A DNA stretch of 64,000 nt from contig JAHXIQ010000006.1 of assembly GCA_025655555.1 (NCBI GenBank), positions 1 to 64,000 of the forward strand, in the 5' to 3' direction. How positions within the stretch are numbered: the stretch's first letter is position 1; the number at the start of each line of letters is the position of its first letter. Origin of the DNA: Candidatus Thiodiazotropha sp. (ex Myrtea sp. 'scaly one' KF741663). GTDB lineage: Bacteria; Pseudomonadota; Gammaproteobacteria; Chromatiales; Chromatiaceae. The notes under the pieces are model-generated. The model saw only the letters and a program-made list of their open reading frames with translations. It had not been told where the DNA came from and did not search any database. Below are positions 27,844-36,622 of this stretch, piece by piece. The position numbers were made by a program, and so were the translations under genes.

Positions 27844-29129
27844 TATCTTCTCCTTTCCAAAACAAGCATGATCAACGTGGCAACGATCAATGGCAGGTTT
27901 TTACTCACCGAGCCGAACGGATGGAACCAATGCTCCGGGAGCCAAATCGTAATGATGATGCTGTAGAGCAGCACAATGCCGATCTGTATCGTGGCGACCT
28001 GACGTAAACGGAAAGAGAGGAGTGTTGCGATACCGAGCAGCATATCGGTAGCAGCCGCACCATAGAGCATGACCGGTTGCCAGAACCCTTCAAAACCCAC
28101 TTTGGCCAGCATTGCGTAGCTCTGCTCAACAGGAAAAATGAAAGCGGAGACTATGCCTGTGAACAGCCATACGAATGCAATAGTGAAACGCAGCAACGGG
28201 GCTAGGAAAAAAAGTGACGCATGCCAGCGGTCGGCTTGTTGCGCAGGTGTACCGGCAAGCACCTGTGCCATGCTTTGGGGCCGGAAGCCAAACCGCGATA
28301 TAAAGGGTTCAACATCGGCCGTGTTGCCATTGCGTAGCATCTGGACAGCCTCTTCTGTGATCGACGTCTGCCCCAGAAATCCCCCTATACACGCCCCATA
28401 CAACGCGGCGCGGTACGGTAGTGAAAAAAAACTCGCCCTGCCCTTCCCTAGCCAGTGACGCAGCGCCATATAGAGTGATTTCATTGAAATGGCTACCGGT
28501 CCAACCATCTCGATATCCACCCGCAGTGGTGAGGGTGAATCTATAAGTTGAAGAATCGCCTTTGTCAGATCGTCGATATAGATGGGCTGGATCTCCTGAT
28601 CGCCAATATCAATCAGAGGAATCCATGGCAGTGCAGCCATGGCTTTGAACAGGGCCATACTCTTCGCGCCGGCGCCGTATACGATGGAGGGCATGACGAC
28701 AACCCCATCCAATGACAGATCCCTGAGATACCGATCCGCCGCACGTTTGCTCGTATGGTAGTGACTGAAAGCCGTCTCGTCAGCACCAAGCGCGGATATC
28801 TGAATTACGCGCTTGACGCCAGCCGATTCACAAGCCTGAAACAGAGCGATCGGTGCTTGGGTGTGCAGTGCATCGAATGTCTGGTGGCGGTTTTGACGGA
28901 TAATGCCGACTGTGTTGATGACAACGTCAACATTCTGTAATCGGGGAGTCCAATCTGACATTGCGTGGTCAGTCGTGAAATCGGCCTCGATAACGGTTAT
29001 CTCCGGCCACTGTTGTTGCACCAGATGCGGGCGACGTACACATGCACAAACTTCATACCCGGCTTCTAACAACGCATGAACCAAGTGCCTACCTATGAAT
29101 CCGCTGGCGCCGGTAATCAGGATGCGCAT
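27843..29129 (-). CDS. SDR/NAD(P)-binding protein fused to a DoxX-like membrane domain
   Basis: This 428-residue protein has two parts. Residues 1 to about 280 form an atypical short-chain dehydrogenase/NmrA-like Rossmann domain, with the nucleotide motif ITGASGFIGRHLVHALLEAG and a YHTSKRAADRYLR segment that carries the active-site-like Y-x3-K. Residues from about 300 onward form four membrane helices of DoxX-like type (FTIAFVWLFTGIVSAFIFPV and GAAATDMLLGIATLLSF). The fusion is known in proteobacteria but its substrate is not. It lies between two membrane protein genes with 1-bp spacing or overlap, which implies one complex or pathway at the inner membrane. Confidence 0.9.
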   Translation of the reverse strand: MRILITGASGFIGRHLVHALLEAGYEVCACVRRPHLVQQQWPEITVIEADFTTDHAMSDWTPRLQNVDVVINTVGIIRQNRHQTFDALHTQAPIALFQACESAGVKRVIQISALGADETAFSHYHTSKRAADRYLRDLSLDGVVVMPSIVYGAGAKSMALFKAMAALPWIPLIDIGDQEIQPIYIDDLTKAILQLIDSPSPLRVDIEMVGPVAISMKSLYMALRHWLGKGRASFFSLPYRAALYGACIGGFLGQTSITEEAVQMLRNGNTADVEPFISRFGFRPQSMAQVLAGTPAQQADRWHASLFFLAPLLRFTIAFVWLFTGIVSAFIFPVEQSYAMLAKVGFEGFWQPVMLYGAAATDMLLGIATLLSFRLRQVATIQIGIVLLYSIIITIWLPEHWFHPFGSVSKNLPLIVATLIMLVLERRR

Positions 29130-29130
29130 G

Positions 29131-29499
29131 TTACTTCACCTCCACATCGATCTGTGTGGGCTGATGACTGTCGAATGCACGGATGGATCTCCACATCACC
29201 TGACCTATGACGCTCAAGGCGATGAAGTCACCGAGTAGTGTTCTGAAGAGTGCCTGTTGCAGCTCATAAGCCAGGTTCAGCCTTGATATCTCTAAAGTGG
29301 GCGCAAAGTAGACAACGACCAGGAGAGGAGAGATGACCAGCATCAACTGGGTAAACATGACCCAAAAGTCTGCTCGCTTATCAGTACCGCAGGTATCTGT
29401 GAGCACTTCTCTCAACAGGGGTTTGAGTAGCCGTATCAAGACGAAACTAATCACAAGACAGAGGGTGATTTCCAAAGTGATGAGTAACAGTAAATCCAT
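29131..29499 (-). CDS. Membrane protein, first gene of the GbsR-linked operon
   Basis: This 122-residue protein starts at the ATG at 29499, preceded by GGGAGG at good distance; a GTG nine bases upstream falls within that ribosome site and is less likely. Three to four hydrophobic helices are visible (LLLLITLEITLCLVISFVLI, FTQLMLVISPLLVVVYF and a third near GDFIALSVIGQVMW). I do not recognise a firm family. The first gene of a four-gene operon, it begins 30 bp from a strong palindrome that is probably the operator. Confidence 0.75.
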   Translation of the reverse strand: MDLLLLITLEITLCLVISFVLIRLLKPLLREVLTDTCGTDKRADFWVMFTQLMLVISPLLVVVYFAPTLEISRLNLAYELQQALFRTLLGDFIALSVIGQVMWRSIRAFDSHQPTQIDVEVK

Positions 29500-29528
29500 G
29501 ATAGGCACCTCCCAACATTAAATTTCAT

Positions 29529-29554
29529 ATATTTCTGTAATGACAGAAATATAA
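29529..29554. promoter_or_regulatory. Palindromic operator at the four-gene operon promoter
   Basis: Perfect 11-bp arms TATATTTCTGT and ACAGAAATATA are separated by AATG. The site lies 30 bp upstream of the first operon gene and 14 bp downstream of the regulator stop. A near-identical site (30107-30130) lies at the promoter of the regulator itself. The pairing suggests binding by that regulator. Confidence 0.75.
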
Positions 29555-29567
29555 TGACAAAAAAAAG

Positions 29568-30092
29568 CTACTTGCCCAGAAAAGTCTGCACCTTAGCGCC
29601 CAGTCTGATGAGTTTTAACAGTGTGGCTTTGGGCAGTACCTTGATCTGGCCATGCCAGTTATCCAAGGTCTCCATAAATACCAGTACATCCCGAATACGC
29701 CGCTTCACTTCTGTGGGTGTTTGCTTGTCCGCATCACCCTCAAGAACGCACTCCCTAAGCAGCGTCATTGTCGGGTCGAGCTCCCGCTGCTTACGTCCCT
29801 CCATGATGGTATAGAAAAGCTCCCACGGATCTTTCATGGTTTCAAAATAATCTCTGCGATCACCCAACAGATGTACTATCTTGACCAGTTTCCATCCCTG
29901 TAGCTCTTTGATACTGGTACTGACATTGGAGCGGGCAACTCCCAAAGTCTCTGTGATTTCCTCTGCATTCAGCGGTTTTGACGACAGAAAAAGTAACGCT
30001 TGGATCTGGGCAACTGTCCGGTTCACTCCCCAACGTGTTCCCATCTCCCCCCAATGAAGGATGTATTTCTCCATGACAGGTGTCAGATTCAT
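29568..30092 (-). CDS. GbsR/MarR-type winged-helix transcriptional repressor
   Basis: This 174-residue regulator belongs to the GbsR branch of the MarR superfamily. The DNA-binding part is in residues 15-85: GTRWGVNRTVAQIQALLFL, then the recognition region ITETLGVARSNVSTSIKELQGW and wing LLGDRRDYFETM. The C-terminal half (PWELFYTIMEGRKQREL) is helical and likely dimerises. It lies upstream of the four-gene operon on the same strand. Palindromes with the same core flank it, one 15 bp before its own start, one before the operon, so it probably represses both. The inducing signal is unknown. Confidence 0.9.
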   Translation of the reverse strand: MNLTPVMEKYILHWGEMGTRWGVNRTVAQIQALLFLSSKPLNAEEITETLGVARSNVSTSIKELQGWKLVKIVHLLGDRRDYFETMKDPWELFYTIMEGRKQRELDPTMTLLRECVLEGDADKQTPTEVKRRIRDVLVFMETLDNWHGQIKVLPKATLLKLIRLGAKVQTFLGK

Positions 30093-30106
30093 TATTTCAA
30101 TTCCAT

Positions 30107-30130
30107 TAATTTCTGTTATTACTGAAATTA
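30107..30130. promoter_or_regulatory. Palindromic operator at the GbsR-type regulator promoter
   Basis: Arms TAATTTCTGT and ACTGAAATTA are separated by TATT, with one mismatch in 10 bp. The core and 4-bp spacing equal those of the site at 29529-29554. It starts 15 bp upstream of the regulator start codon, a place suited to autorepression. Confidence 0.7.
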
Positions 30131-30248
30131 GTGTAAGAGCCGAATAATGTCAAATATTTATTTTGATATCCGTTTGTTCTTATGGATATCGGCTTTTTTC
30201 CGAGACGGAAAACATTCCGCGTGTTTATCTGTGACGTCCTGAGTTGTT

Positions 30249-30317
30249 CGCGCCTTGTCGAACGAAGGGTTCGAATCAAATCCTGCCGCGCAACCAAATA
30301 AAAAAGGGGGTCTGACT
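30249..30317 (+). repeat. tRNA-3'-end-derived repeat, copy 1
   Basis: A 69-bp stretch shares most of its sequence with the copy at 30420-30487 in the same direction. Both contain a T-arm-like GGGTTCGAATCAAATCC followed by a CCA-like end and AAATAAAAAAGGGGG. This copy has diverged in the acceptor part (GCGCAACCA) and continues into GGGGTCTGACTCCC. Confidence 0.6.
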
Positions 30318-30419
30318 CCCGGGCTTGGAAGCCAGCTGAGGGGCAGGGATTGATTCGTCTGCGTGGCAGACTCACCCCTTCGGGGCGCCTTCGCTTCGCT
30401 ACGGCGTCCTGCGGCGCTG

Positions 30420-30487
30420 CGCGCCTGGTCGAACGAAGGGTTCTAATCAAATCCTGCCTCTCCGCCAAATAAAAAAGGGGGCCGACT
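30420..30487 (+). repeat. tRNA-3'-end-derived repeat, copy 2
   Basis: This copy ends CCTGCCTCTCCGCCA, the same 3' end as the real tRNA-Ser but on the opposite strand. It reads straight into the shared terminator palindrome, so the tRNA 3' end and its copy face each other tail to tail. The 373-bp stretch 30131-30503 holds no gene; open frames here are translations of these repeats. Confidence 0.65.
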
Positions 30488-30503
30488 GGCCCCCTTTTTT
30501 ATT
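30467..30503. terminator. Bidirectional terminator beside tRNA-Ser
   Basis: A perfect long palindrome, AAATAAAAAAGGGGGCC then GACT then its reverse complement, with a T run on either strand. It lies directly after the tRNA-Ser 3' end on the minus strand and after the tRNA-like repeat on the plus strand. Confidence 0.9.
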
Positions 30504-30594
30504 TGGCGGAGAGGCAGGGATTCGAACCCTGGGAGGGCTATTAACCCTCAACGGTTTTCAAGACCGTCGCATTCAACCGCTCTGCCACCTCTCC
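30504..30594 (-). tRNA. tRNA-Ser (anticodon UGA)
   Basis: The 91-nt minus-strand sequence folds as a class II tRNA. The acceptor arm pairs GGAGAGG with CCTCTCC and the 3' end is GCCA with CCA encoded. The anticodon arm CGGT-CTTGAAA-ACCG gives UGA. A long variable arm (TGAGGGTTAATAGCCCTC) is typical of serine tRNAs. The T arm is CAGGG-TTCGAAT-CCCTG. It reads UCA and other UCN serine codons. Confidence 0.97.
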
Positions 30595-30762
30595 GAAGAG
30601 GCGCTAGAATACAGAAAACCCCTTGAAATTTCTACAATCAACACCACTTTTCAACTGTTGATCTTTTTTCAGCCCCAGGTATGCTGTGCTGAACGTTTTT
30701 AGACCTTGATTGTCTCATCAGTCAGATTGATTTTCGGCAACAAATCAGGAGATTAAGCCACA

Positions 30763-31434
30763 ATGAATCGTCTCGATATTTCTGCAGCCCGACCCACAGA
30801 ATCGGTACTGTCAACCAATAAGCTGATTAAAAACACCTATATCCTGCTGTCCATGACCCTGCTCTTCAGCGCCGTGACGGCTGCTGCGTCGGTTATGCTT
30901 AATGTACCAGGCTGGACTTATATGGCTTCGGTCATCGGCGCCTTGTTACTGATTTGGCTGGTGCTCCCACGGACCGCTAACTCCTCTATGGGATTGGTGG
31001 TGGTATTTGGCATCACGGGTTTGATGGGTTTCGGTCTCGGCCCGATACTCAATATGTACTTGAGCATGGCTAACGGCCCTCAGATCGTCGGTACTGCCAT
31101 GGCAGGCACCGGTATTATCTTCCTGGGTCTTTCTGGTTATGCCCTCTCCAGTAAGCGCGATTTTAGTTTTATGGGCGGCTTTCTCGTTGCCGGTCTGCTG
31201 GTAGTGTTTATGGCGATACTGGCAAACCTGTTCATTGCGCTACCGGCACTGCAGCTGGCCATCTCCGCCGCAGTCATCATGCTGATGAGCGGTTTTATCC
31301 TCTACGACACCAGTCGTATGGTGAACGGCGGTGAGACTAACTACATCATGGCCACCATCGGCCTCTATCTGAATATTTATAATATCTTTATTCACCTGCT
31401 CTCCCTGCTGGGCGCCCTTTCAGGTGACGATTGA
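30763..31434 (+). CDS. Bax inhibitor-1/YccA family membrane protein
   Basis: This 223-residue protein has seven hydrophobic helices and matches the bacterial Bax inhibitor-1 (YccA/YbhL) family. Features are the N-terminal TESVLSTNKLIKNTYILLSM, the glycine-rich GLMGFGLGPILNMYL and the C-terminal ILYDTSRMVNGGETNYIMA with the two aspartates characteristic of the fold. It sits in the inner membrane. In E. coli YccA restrains the FtsH protease; other members are calcium leak channels. It is monocistronic, with a terminator at 31457-31487, and a 59-residue membrane protein follows. Confidence 0.95.
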   Translation: MNRLDISAARPTESVLSTNKLIKNTYILLSMTLLFSAVTAAASVMLNVPGWTYMASVIGALLLIWLVLPRTANSSMGLVVVFGITGLMGFGLGPILNMYLSMANGPQIVGTAMAGTGIIFLGLSGYALSSKRDFSFMGGFLVAGLLVVFMAILANLFIALPALQLAISAAVIMLMSGFILYDTSRMVNGGETNYIMATIGLYLNIYNIFIHLLSLLGALSGDD

Positions 31435-31456
31435 TAGCAATCTGAAAATCAACATC

Positions 31457-31487
31457 AAAACCCCGGCTTGATCCGGGGTTTTTTTTT
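31457..31487 (+). terminator. Rho-independent terminator after the BI-1 gene
   Basis: Stem AAAACCCCGG / CCGGGGTTTT with loop CTTGAT, followed by more T residues. It lies 22 bp after the stop of the Bax inhibitor-1 family gene. Confidence 0.92.
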
Positions 31488-31504
31488 ACTGAGGTACGCG
31501 TGAC

Positions 31505-31684
31505 ATGGATTGGACTAAAATCATTTGGGCTGTCGTCATTGTGGCCATGATCCTGGTGCTCTGGCCCAGGGCGAAACAGATGATGAAGGATACCCCCAAG
31601 GCAGAAAAAGGGGATTGGCAAGCCGTGGTACTGCCTCTCGCTTTTGTGGTGGGATTTGTCATCCTTTTGATTATGCTGGTGTGA
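31505..31684 (+). CDS. 59-residue two-helix membrane protein
   Basis: The product starts MDWTKIIWAVVIVAMILVLW, has a central basic and polar loop (PRAKQMMKDTPKAEKGDWQ) and a second helix (LPLAFVVGFVILLIMLV). Two transmembrane helices and no catalytic motif are visible. It begins 17 bp after the terminator of the previous gene, so it needs its own promoter or read-through. The composition is that of a real small membrane protein. Function unknown. Confidence 0.6.
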   Translation: MDWTKIIWAVVIVAMILVLWPRAKQMMKDTPKAEKGDWQAVVLPLAFVVGFVILLIMLV

Positions 31685-31778
31685 GCCAGCTGTTGGGCTG
31701 AGCCTACGAAGCCCAACAACCAGAATCACGAATCACAGTTGGGCTTCGTTCCTCAGCCAAACCTACATCAGCTGATTT

Positions 31779-33056
<1,278 letters not shown>

Positions 33057-33368
33057 TCATTCACCCATATTGACATGTGCAGGCCAGTTCACCACATGGC
33101 CCGGTTCAACCCATTGATTCAGTTCCCGCAGGACCCACGCCACCCGCTCGGGCAGATCGAAGAATTCCACCACCAGCGGCAGATTCATTGAGATATCCAG
33201 CAACGATGACTCATGCACCCTGCCGGATTTGCCGAAACCGGCGATACCACGGAATGCCGTAACACCCCGCACTTGAGCATCCTGGTGAAGAAAATCGAGC
33301 AGCTTACGCAGCTGATGATCTCCTTCTGTCAGATAGATCCGGACCATGGTCACTTCAGTCTGCGTCAT
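33057..33368 (-). CDS. DUF190-family protein
   Basis: This 103-residue cytoplasmic protein begins at 33368 after GGGAGGCAACT and overlaps the stop of crcB by 4 bp (ATGA). The DUF190 pattern is clear: MVRIYLTEGDHQLRKLLDF then RGVTAFRGIAGFGKSGRVH and LPLVVEFFDLPERV, a ferredoxin-like fold related to PII proteins. DUF190 genes commonly accompany crcB fluoride channels, so a regulatory or partner role in fluoride export is likely, by association only. Confidence 0.92.
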   Translation of the reverse strand: MTQTEVTMVRIYLTEGDHQLRKLLDFLHQDAQVRGVTAFRGIAGFGKSGRVHESSLLDISMNLPLVVEFFDLPERVAWVLRELNQWVEPGHVVNWPAHVNMGE

Positions 33369-33739
33369 AGTTGCCTCCCTAACATCAGGCCGAACCAACA
33401 GGCCACCACACAGGCTGTAACACTGAGCAGCATATTCACGCCTGCTTTGAGAAAATCAGCCTGTTCGATCAGATTAAGCGTCTCGATGGAGAAGGTCGAA
33501 AAGGTGGTAAAGGCACCGAGAAAACCGATCAGCAGAGCCCCTCTCAATTCCGGCGAAGCTGTCATGCGTTCCAGCAGCATGACATAGAGAAAGCCCATCA
33601 CCAGGGAACCCAACACGTTCACAGCCAGGGTCCCATAGGGAAACCCTCTGCCCAGCAATTGGTAGACGCCGCTGGAGACCCAGAAACGAAACAGCGCCCC
33701 GGCCGCCCCGCCCGCTGCAATGGCTATCAACTGTGTCAA
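33365..33739 (-). CDS. crcB: Fluoride channel CrcB/Fluc
   Basis: This protein of about 124 residues has four membrane helices and exports fluoride as a dual-topology dimer. Family signatures are AAGGAAGALFRFWVSS, GTLAVNVLGSLVMGFL with the key asparagine, and GFLGAFTTFSTFSIET with the phenylalanine pair and Thr/Ser track. The frame is open to 33772, but starts there are only TTG. I chose the TTG at 33739 since AGGTG precedes it and the product then begins like other CrcB proteins (MTQLIAIAAGG). The start is uncertain. No fluoride riboswitch is visible upstream. Confidence 0.9.
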   Translation of the reverse strand: MTQLIAIAAGGAAGALFRFWVSSGVYQLLGRGFPYGTLAVNVLGSLVMGFLYVMLLERMTASPELRGALLIGFLGAFTTFSTFSIETLNLIEQADFLKAGVNMLLSVTACVVACWFGLMLGRQL

Positions 33740-33877
33740 TCTCAACACCTGTATTCTTAGGGTGGCAAGCAAACAAGCTTGCGATAATCCGGATATCAGA
33801 TCCGGACCAAAGGCGGGATTATAACCGGCAGTGTTGAATCAGTGCTATGCGGTTTTTGAGATTAGTGTGAACAGGCC

Positions 33878-36436
33878 CTAGAAGTCCCAGCGATAGCCTG
33901 CGATAAAGAAATAGTCGGTAAATTTGGTGGTTTCCAGGTCGTTCTCTTCCTTGTACCAATTGGCGCCACCGTCAAATTCCAGTGTAAAACTCTTGCGCAG
34001 ACGGTACTCCATACGCAGGTAAGGACTCACGGTAAGCCTGGTACTATCGCTGTCTGTACTATCCCTGTATGAGATATCGAAGCGGGGATTGATCCGAAAG
34101 AGATTGGTCACCGGATAACGGCTACTGACACCCAGACGGTAAGTATTGGAGTTACTGCTATCGGAATAGCGCAGACTCAGGGTGCCGATATCCCCCTTTT
34201 TCAAAAGATCATTCTTGATCACTTGGAAATTGTAGAAATACTGGGTGCCGGTATCCTCGACTGCAGCCAGGAAATCATGGGACTGCCGGGTGCCGTCAGG
34301 AGGGTTACTGGGATCCGGTTCTGCCTCCACACCCTGCTGGGGGGTGTCGCTGGTGCTGGAGATAGTAATATCACCGCTGACCTGCAGCGTCTCGGTTAGC
34401 GGCCGACTGACGCCTAACAGCAGCGTTGTCGTCTCTGCCGCGACCTCTTCGGCACGTTGATAGATGCTGTCCTCGGTCTCGAATTTAAGCATCTCCTCAA
34501 TCGATTCGACCTGACGTGTAGTGCCTGCATCATAGAGCACAGGGTCGAAATAACTTCTCACTGCACCAGAGGTCAGGAGCAAGGGGCTCTTGCGGTAGTC
34601 GATATTTGAGTACAACCGGGTCTTATCCGCCAAGGTCCAGTTGCCCTGCAAAGAGAAGATATTGAGTGCGCCGAAATGAATGTCGTAATCAAGAATACCA
34701 AACAGCGATTTGTTGGCATCGAAATAGCGCAGTTCACCACCGACGGCACGACGGTCTATGAGATCGTCGACCCGCTGCTCGATGAGAAACAGGCTGAGAT
34801 CCCAGTTCTCAAAGATGTTTGAGATATCGCTGCTGAAACCGGCAAAGGTTTTATGTTCATTGAGGAAGACATCTCTGGAACTCTCCACCGGTAGTCCGGC
34901 TGAGGCCTTCAGGCGGATGTCCTCGGTCAGATCGTAACCAAGAGCCACACCATCAAACCGATTCAGTATTCCGCTTGAGCGCAGGCGCTGGCGACCCAGC
35001 CGCATGCTGGCTCTGGTATCGCGATGCTGGAGATCCACATAAGCTTCGGTGAGCGTCTCGTCATTGCCCGGACCATCATCCAGCAGATCATGGACGTAGC
35101 TGCCGGTCAGATTCATCCGCAGATCAATTTCCTTGCCTCTGCGACGGCTGTCCACATTAATAAAATTCTCTATCTCTGAGCGGGAGACACTATCCTCATC
35201 ATCGACAAAATCACTGTTGATGGCATCACGTCGATAGTTTTGCGAAAAACTACCGTAGGTCCGCCACTCAACCGGCGTTTCATCTTCTTCCTTACGCAGG
35301 GGCTCTTTCAGCGCCTTGGGCGCTGTGATCAAACCCAGCAGACGCTGTTCTACCCGCTCTGCATCCTCGCCCTCAGGATACTTCTCCAGATATAACCGAT
35401 ATTCAGCCTTCGCATGGGCAATCTGGCTATTGCGTTCACGGGCAAGACCCAGAAGCTCCAGTGCCTCTTTACTATAGTAATTATCAGGCTCTTCCAGCAT
35501 AGCCTCAAGCATGCGCACAGCCTTGCTATACTCTCCGGCAGTCATGGCATGCCGAATCAGCTCCATCATCTTGGTCAGCCGCTCATCCACCGGCAAGATC
35601 TCTTGCACGGGCGCTGGCTCAGCCTCAGGCTCATCCAGCAGGCCAGCCTCAAACATGGCCTGGCGACGCTCCTCGATATCGGCCCGATCGATCCAGGCTT
35701 TGGGGTAGAAATTCTTGATTTCCTCGAGCTTGGCCTTGGCTTCATCCTGTGTCCGAAAGAAACCGAGACGCAGGCGGTGCCACTCACGTCCATCTATCTG
35801 AGCCTTGGTGGTGTATAGGGTCTGATTGCCCTCAACCGGCACGGGGGCAATCTTGGCCAGATCGATGGGGGTGGTTTCCGACTGTAGATTGACCACATAG
35901 ATCACCAGCGACAGAGATTTAAAGCTCATCGGCGATTTTATCTCGGGCACATCCAGATCGACCGCCGGTGGTCCGGTTGGTACCGGAATCTCTGCTAACC
36001 CGGGACTCTTTTTCAGGATAAAGTCCATGGCATAGAAGTCACTGCTCTGACGAATCCTGAAATCATCCACCGGCGTGACAAAGGAGACCAGCAGAGACGA
36101 TGTACCCACTACCACGCCTTGGTAGACAACCTTGTCCAAAGGAATCTCTGCGGAGGGATTCCATGTCAATTGATCCGAAGAGGCCAGATCCGCCAGATCC
36201 AGCTCCCGGTTCTGAATGATCTGAATTTGCACGCCAACTTCGGTCTTGGCCTTATTCGTCACATGGGAGACATAGCGTACCGGCACATTGAAAACGACAG
36301 AGATGACATTGTTATCACCCTCGGATTTGATCTCAATCCGGTCGAGCACCTTGGATGCCGCACCAGCCTGGAAGGAGACCAGTAGCAACGGCAATAGCAG
36401 CCAGGGAAGAAACTTTAAAAAAATGTTGCGCCGCAC
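33878..36436 (-). CDS. AMIN/SPOR/TPR protein with a C-terminal outer-membrane beta-barrel
   Basis: This 852-residue exported protein has a signal peptide (LPWLLLPLLLVSFQAGAA), an AMIN-like domain (about 28-145, KVLDRIEIKSEGDNNVISVV), a SPOR-like domain (about 170-255, YTTKAQIDGREWHRLRLGF), TPR-like helices (about 290-355) and, from about 400 to the end, alternating amphipathic strands that end in aromatic YRWDF. AMIN and SPOR domains bind the envelope and peptidoglycan. The last 450 residues look like an outer-membrane barrel, with repeated aromatic and charged strand patterns. It ends a four-gene run of multiheme cytochrome genes, so it may be the porin sheath of an electron conduit. That role is inferred. 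Its promoter may lie in the 186-bp gap before it. Confidence 0.75.
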   Translation of the reverse strand: MRRNIFLKFLPWLLLPLLLVSFQAGAASKVLDRIEIKSEGDNNVISVVFNVPVRYVSHVTNKAKTEVGVQIQIIQNRELDLADLASSDQLTWNPSAEIPLDKVVYQGVVVGTSSLLVSFVTPVDDFRIRQSSDFYAMDFILKKSPGLAEIPVPTGPPAVDLDVPEIKSPMSFKSLSLVIYVVNLQSETTPIDLAKIAPVPVEGNQTLYTTKAQIDGREWHRLRLGFFRTQDEAKAKLEEIKNFYPKAWIDRADIEERRQAMFEAGLLDEPEAEPAPVQEILPVDERLTKMMELIRHAMTAGEYSKAVRMLEAMLEEPDNYYSKEALELLGLARERNSQIAHAKAEYRLYLEKYPEGEDAERVEQRLLGLITAPKALKEPLRKEEDETPVEWRTYGSFSQNYRRDAINSDFVDDEDSVSRSEIENFINVDSRRRGKEIDLRMNLTGSYVHDLLDDGPGNDETLTEAYVDLQHRDTRASMRLGRQRLRSSGILNRFDGVALGYDLTEDIRLKASAGLPVESSRDVFLNEHKTFAGFSSDISNIFENWDLSLFLIEQRVDDLIDRRAVGGELRYFDANKSLFGILDYDIHFGALNIFSLQGNWTLADKTRLYSNIDYRKSPLLLTSGAVRSYFDPVLYDAGTTRQVESIEEMLKFETEDSIYQRAEEVAAETTTLLLGVSRPLTETLQVSGDITISSTSDTPQQGVEAEPDPSNPPDGTRQSHDFLAAVEDTGTQYFYNFQVIKNDLLKKGDIGTLSLRYSDSSNSNTYRLGVSSRYPVTNLFRINPRFDISYRDSTDSDSTRLTVSPYLRMEYRLRKSFTLEFDGGANWYKEENDLETTKFTDYFFIAGYRWDF

Positions 36437-36570
36437 GCTCTCTACCTAATCAATAAAAAGTTTGTTATTCACTCGGGGATAAGTCATCACATCCAACAGC
36501 TGACAGCGTTCAGCCTCCTGGAAGGTAATGACTCCGCATCCCTGGAAAAACAACATGGTTAGTTTGGGAA

Positions 36571-36616
36571 TTTTCACCCGGCAATCCACCAACAGGAAGA
36601 CTACCGGGTGAGAAAA
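36571..36616 (-). terminator. Weak hairpin after the 61-heme gene
   Basis: CACCCGG at 36575-36581 pairs with CCGGGTG at 36604-36610. No T run follows on the minus strand. It could attenuate transcription into the downstream beta-barrel gene or stabilise the mRNA end. Confidence 0.3.
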
Positions 36617-36622
36617 TAGTCA

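Noticed and set aside
30106-30468. 120-codon minus-strand frame with a repeated RQDLIRTLRSTRR
   Set aside because: It is a translation of the tRNA-derived repeats, a common false gene type beside tRNAs.
33740-33877. Fluoride riboswitch before crcB
   Set aside because: No match to the conserved crcB-motif core; only a small CCGGAT hairpin is present.
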